Origin: Desulfoluna limicola
Lineage (GTDB): Bacteria > Desulfobacterota > Desulfobacteria > Desulfobacterales > Desulfolunaceae
Assembly (NCBI RefSeq): GCF_021654575.1
Contig: NZ_AP024488.1
Span: forward strand, 496,001 to 560,000
DNA: 64,000 nucleotides
Direction: 5' to 3'
Within the stretch, counting starts at the first letter, position 1. The number at the start of each line of letters is the position of its first letter. The notes under the pieces were generated by a model. It did not search any database and was not told the DNA's origin. It saw nothing but the letters and a program-made list of their open reading frames with translations. The position numbers were made by a program, and so were the translations under genes. Shown here piece after piece: positions 61,140 through 64,000 of this stretch.

Positions 61140-63179
61140 TTATACTCTGTTGAGAAAAGTTACGATTCGCTCAGCCAGTAGGGCCGGTTTTTCAAACTGA
61201 GCGGCATGGGCCGTTTCTATTGTTTCAAGAGAGTTGGGGCCGTTGGCGATGAACTGGTGGCCAATAAAATCCGCGACCTTTTTGTTGTCCACGATTCGGT
61301 CGTTCTCGGCAAGGATCGCCAGCGTCGGGCAGGTGTTGGTCAGGATGGCGTACCAGGAGCGTTCTTGTATTTCATCCATGATGTTGGCGGATTTAAGTGT
61401 GATTTGCGTTGTTTTAAGCGGGTCGTTCTCAATAAAGTCCAGCCATTTTTCTTCCAGGGTAAAATCTGCCGGTTCCATGGGAATGGGGATGCAGGCATGG
61501 TCTCTTTCTGGCTTGAGGTTGAATTCCGAGATCATGTCCATCATCACATTTTCGGCAATGGTGATCACCGAGCGGAACCGTTCATTCCAGAAAAAGCCCG
61601 GGGTCAAAAGGATCATGCTGTCCGGTTTTCTCTCAAGTGCTGATGCGGCAATGGCGGCGTATTGGGCTCCCTGACACCACCCTGCAAGGTGAACCCTGGA
61701 AAAGGAACGTTGAAGGAGTTCAACATGGCGGACCACGTCATCGATGACCTGGGGCATGGTTCCCAGGTCGCCGCGGATTGGGTTGAGGCCGCACCCTCGT
61801 CTGTCCGCTGCCATGACGGTGAGGTGGTCATGTCGATTCCGAAGGGCTTTGGCAAGGGGAGCCTGCCAGCCGGAGTGACTCATTCCGCCGTGAAGGATCA
61901 GGATGACATCCTCGCCCTTCTCTTGCCCCCAGACGCGGTAGTGAATGGGGTAGTCATCGGGCATGGTGAGGGTCTTGATGCGGGGCTCCCCGTCAGTGAT
62001 GGCTTCCGGCATGCGGCAACTCATGCCGAGGCCGGAGGACCAGGTGGTGGGCTCCACGCGCTTCAACCCCTGAACCGTTTTCAGGTGGTAGGGGGACTGA
62101 AGGTCCAGCCTGCCTTCCTGCTGAAACGTCAACATGGGGAAGGCGGGTTCGTGCTTCAACAGGTAATCACCGAAGGCGCCTTCATGGGCGATGAGGGATT
62201 CACCCGCCATGGCGGCGGCAATCAGCCCGCATCGGGTAAGAAGAGAGGTCTCTCCCACATGACACCCGATGATGATGTCCCACCCCATGGCTTTAACCCT
62301 GTTAATAATGTGGTGGGCCCGAAGCATCCCACCCACCCGTGAGATCTTGATGTTTGCGATAAATTGCCCGGGCAGGCTCTGAAATTCATCAAGGTCTGCT
62401 TCGGTGCAGAGGCTTTCATCCAGAATAACCGGAAGCCCTGTTTCAACGGAAAAGTGGCTCAAGGCTTTTGCATTGCCTGCACGGAGGGGTTCTTCTACGG
62501 CAAAAAAGTTTCCCCCAAGTGCGTTGATAAACCGAACCGAACCGGCGAGGTCCTCCCTCCAGAGATTGTTGGCATCCAGACGTACACGTACTCCTTCGGC
62601 TTGGTGCTCACGTGCCAGCGCCTGAAGGATCGTCAGTTTTTCCTGATCCTTTGCCAGTTCCCCGCAAAGCTTTACCTTGAAGTCGGTGATCCCTTTGATG
62701 AGGTAAAGGTCGGTCTGACCTTTGAATTTCCAAGGTTTGTCGTTGCCAAGGACGGCGGAGTATCGGCTGTATCGTCTGTCTGTGGGCAAGTGAAGCAATT
62801 CCTCTACGGAGATGGACCGTTCACGCGCGAACAGGTCCAAGAGGGCTGTTTCCACCGCACACCAGGCAGATGGGTAGGTGTCGATGAGAGGACGGTTCTG
62901 GTCTGTCCATCGGACCAGTTCGTCATATGTATGAATCGGGCAGGCTGAGCTTCCAAAAATCTGGTTTACCCAGCCAAGGCTGGATGCAAGGTCATCTCCG
63001 GCTACGTATGAGCGGGGGCACCCTTCCCCATGGCCGGTGTACTCCCCCCGCTGGGCCTTCACCCAAATACTTTCGCCTTTTTTTCGTGAGGCACTGGCAT
63101 GGCGAACCGTGGTTTTTAAGGACAGTTCAAGTGACGTTGCCTGGATGGTAATGTTCTCAGGTTGTGTTTTTTTATTCAT
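61140..63179 (-). CDS. Enolase-superfamily enzyme fused to alpha/beta hydrolase
   Basis: The 679-residue protein joins two enzymes. Residues about 10-380 are a muconate-lactonising/OSBS-like enolase-superfamily domain with HGEGCPRSYV, catalytic FKVKL and NIKISRVGG lysines, and metal ligands in RLDANN, AVEEPL and ILDESL. Residues about 400-679 are an alpha/beta hydrolase with LHGGMSHSGW, AENDRIVD (acid) and a late TAHAAQF His. The nucleophile elbow is GWCQG, giving Cys where most relatives have Ser. The reaction is unknown; MenC-MenH-like or lactone chemistry are options. AGGAAA lies before the ATG. The truncated GNAT-like gene is upstream. Confidence 0.88.
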   Translation of the reverse strand: MNKKTQPENITIQATSLELSLKTTVRHASASRKKGESIWVKAQRGEYTGHGEGCPRSYVAGDDLASSLGWVNQIFGSSACPIHTYDELVRWTDQNRPLIDTYPSAWCAVETALLDLFARERSISVEELLHLPTDRRYSRYSAVLGNDKPWKFKGQTDLYLIKGITDFKVKLCGELAKDQEKLTILQALAREHQAEGVRVRLDANNLWREDLAGSVRFINALGGNFFAVEEPLRAGNAKALSHFSVETGLPVILDESLCTEADLDEFQSLPGQFIANIKISRVGGMLRAHHIINRVKAMGWDIIIGCHVGETSLLTRCGLIAAAMAGESLIAHEGAFGDYLLKHEPAFPMLTFQQEGRLDLQSPYHLKTVQGLKRVEPTTWSSGLGMSCRMPEAITDGEPRIKTLTMPDDYPIHYRVWGQEKGEDVILILHGGMSHSGWQAPLAKALRNRHDHLTVMAADRRGCGLNPIRGDLGTMPQVIDDVVRHVELLQRSFSRVHLAGWCQGAQYAAIAASALERKPDSMILLTPGFFWNERFRSVITIAENVMMDMISEFNLKPERDHACIPIPMEPADFTLEEKWLDFIENDPLKTTQITLKSANIMDEIQERSWYAILTNTCPTLAILAENDRIVDNKKVADFIGHQFIANGPNSLETIETAHAAQFEKPALLAERIVTFLNRV

Positions 63180-63258
63180 GATTTTGTTTCCTCATGTGTT
63201 GAGATAAAAATTAAGACTTCAATTTTTCGCGTGGCTCAAGTGTCCTGAAAGACGTGCT

Positions 63259-64000
63259 TTAACGTTGTGCGTGAGCCTGGCTTGAGACTTTGGTGATGTT
63301 GGAAAGGTACTGTATGTAGTCATTAGAAAATTGGTTGTTGAGAACCCAGAACAGATAGTGCTTTTGGTCCGCAAATCCAGCCTTTTTTGCCCAGTTGGAC
63401 GGGTAGACAAGGGTTGGGATTTTTTTTGCTTCATAGGTTTCCGATAGTCGGTTCAGGACCAGAGTAAGGAGTTCTCTGGTCAATACCCCGGGTTGTGTGA
63501 TGCATACCTTGATGCAGTTGGTAAGCTCTGACATGTTCAGGGCCACATCGGATTTGTTCACGATGACGATGGCTGTGGTGAGGTCGTTGTGGCAGATGGC
63601 CCAGAGCTGCCTCTCTTTTTTCAGGCCGGCTTTCGTGTACCGGCCGCAGAGATCCTCAGCTGGCCCTTGCCGCTCAAAAAGATCCAGAGCGTCCACAAGC
63701 ATCCCGCCCGATGTCTCTTCGTAGCTTGTCGCAAGGGCGGAGAGGTCTCTTTCTGTGGCTTTTCGCAGAGCCCAGCCACTGGGGAGGCTTCTCGTTTTGT
63801 TGTTGGCTCGTCGAAAGTGAAGGTAGGCAAACAGGTCCGCTGAGCATATTTTGGGGTTCCCCATTTTTTCCGTAAAACCATTGAAAAAAAAGTTTGGAAA
63901 CTCATTGTCTGGTCGAAAGTAACAGAGCAGGTAATCGAAACAGGTGGCATTCAGACAGAGGGAATCCGTTATATAATCAGCGATGTGGTTCAAAACCCCC
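63259..64000 (-). CDS. GNAT-like acyltransferase, N-terminus cut by window
   Basis: The frame is open to the window end, so the start lies beyond 64000; a TTG at 63993 is probably not the start. About 247 residues are visible, with a body (GWALRKATERDLSALATSYEE, given in part as LRKATERDLSAL) resembling GNAT-type domains found in PilZ-associated proteins of deltaproteobacteria. The VALNMSELTNC and FWVLNN segments also fit. The enolase-hydrolase gene begins 79 bases downstream, suggesting an operon. The acyl substrate is not evident. Confidence 0.7.
   Translation of the reverse strand, partial: GVLNHIADYITDSLCLNATCFDYLLCYFRPDNEFPNFFFNGFTEKMGNPKICSADLFAYLHFRRANNKTRSLPSGWALRKATERDLSALATSYEETSGGMLVDALDLFERQGPAEDLCGRYTKAGLKKERQLWAICHNDLTTAIVIVNKSDVALNMSELTNCIKVCITQPGVLTRELLTLVLNRLSETYEAKKIPTLVYPSNWAKKAGFADQKHYLFWVLNNQFSNDYIQYLSNITKVSSQAHAQR

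Overview
The window is about 57% G+C by eye and reads as a chromosomal segment of an anaerobic bacterium, most likely a Desulfobacterota (sulfate-reducer-like) species. This rests on the combination of a tungsten-type aldehyde:ferredoxin oxidoreductase with a polyferredoxin and iron alcohol dehydrogenases, a class III PHA synthase, a NifX-like/DUF5320-like pair under sigma-54 control, a PEP-CTERM protein, a c-di-GMP riboswitch and many large hybrid histidine kinases. The taxonomic call is inference; no rRNA or other marker is present.

Layout. 1-5.8 kb: two tandem paralogous membrane-bound hybrid histidine kinases (the first is cut by the window edge). 6-12.3 kb, minus strand: YgiQ-type radical SAM protein, a small STAS-like protein next to argJ, a Bax-like glucosaminidase and an RtcB-like RNA ligase. 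12.6-16 kb: DMT permease and a soluble hybrid kinase. 16.9-23.6 kb: a TetR regulator, a perfect 20-bp palindrome beside a promoter, then an operon of an SCP2-like protein, an iron-ADH paralogue that has lost its metal ligands, an intact iron ADH, an AOR preceded by a structured leader, and a four-cluster ferredoxin. Together these look like an alcohol-to-aldehyde-to-acid module that delivers electrons to ferredoxin. 24-33.8 kb: mixed genes (Uup-like ABC-F, PilZ, TetR, a basic RG-rich protein with a recombinase-like tail, NarL-type regulator, DUF89-like protein, LysM protein). 34-37.2 kb: phaE-phaC-phaJ PHA synthesis operon. 37.5-42.4 kb: second ABC-F protein and a GAF-GspE/PilB-type ATPase.

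42.4-54.5 kb is accessory in character: many dispersed palindromic repeats, a beta-helix lipoprotein, a low-G+C acyltransferase flanked by diverged direct repeats, tRNA-Leu(UAA), a maf-yggS pair, queH, a complete IS3-family element with an A-AAA-AAG frameshift site, and a c-di-GMP-I riboswitch plus terminator in front of a secreted VCBS/dockerin protein. 54.5-57 kb: sigma-54 activator, a -24/-12 promoter, and NifX-like/DUF5320-like genes. 57-64 kb: PEP-CTERM protein, a large histidine kinase with a duplicated N-terminal domain, and a fused enolase-superfamily/alpha-beta-hydrolase enzyme with a Cys nucleophile, next to a truncated GNAT-like gene.

The most unusual observations are the structured AOR leader RNA, a dispersed family of long hairpins with different stems but a shared loop, the metal-ligand-free ADH paralogue, the enolase-hydrolase fusion and the riboswitch-controlled dockerin protein. 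All calls come from reading the sequence and recalled family motifs; no database search was run.
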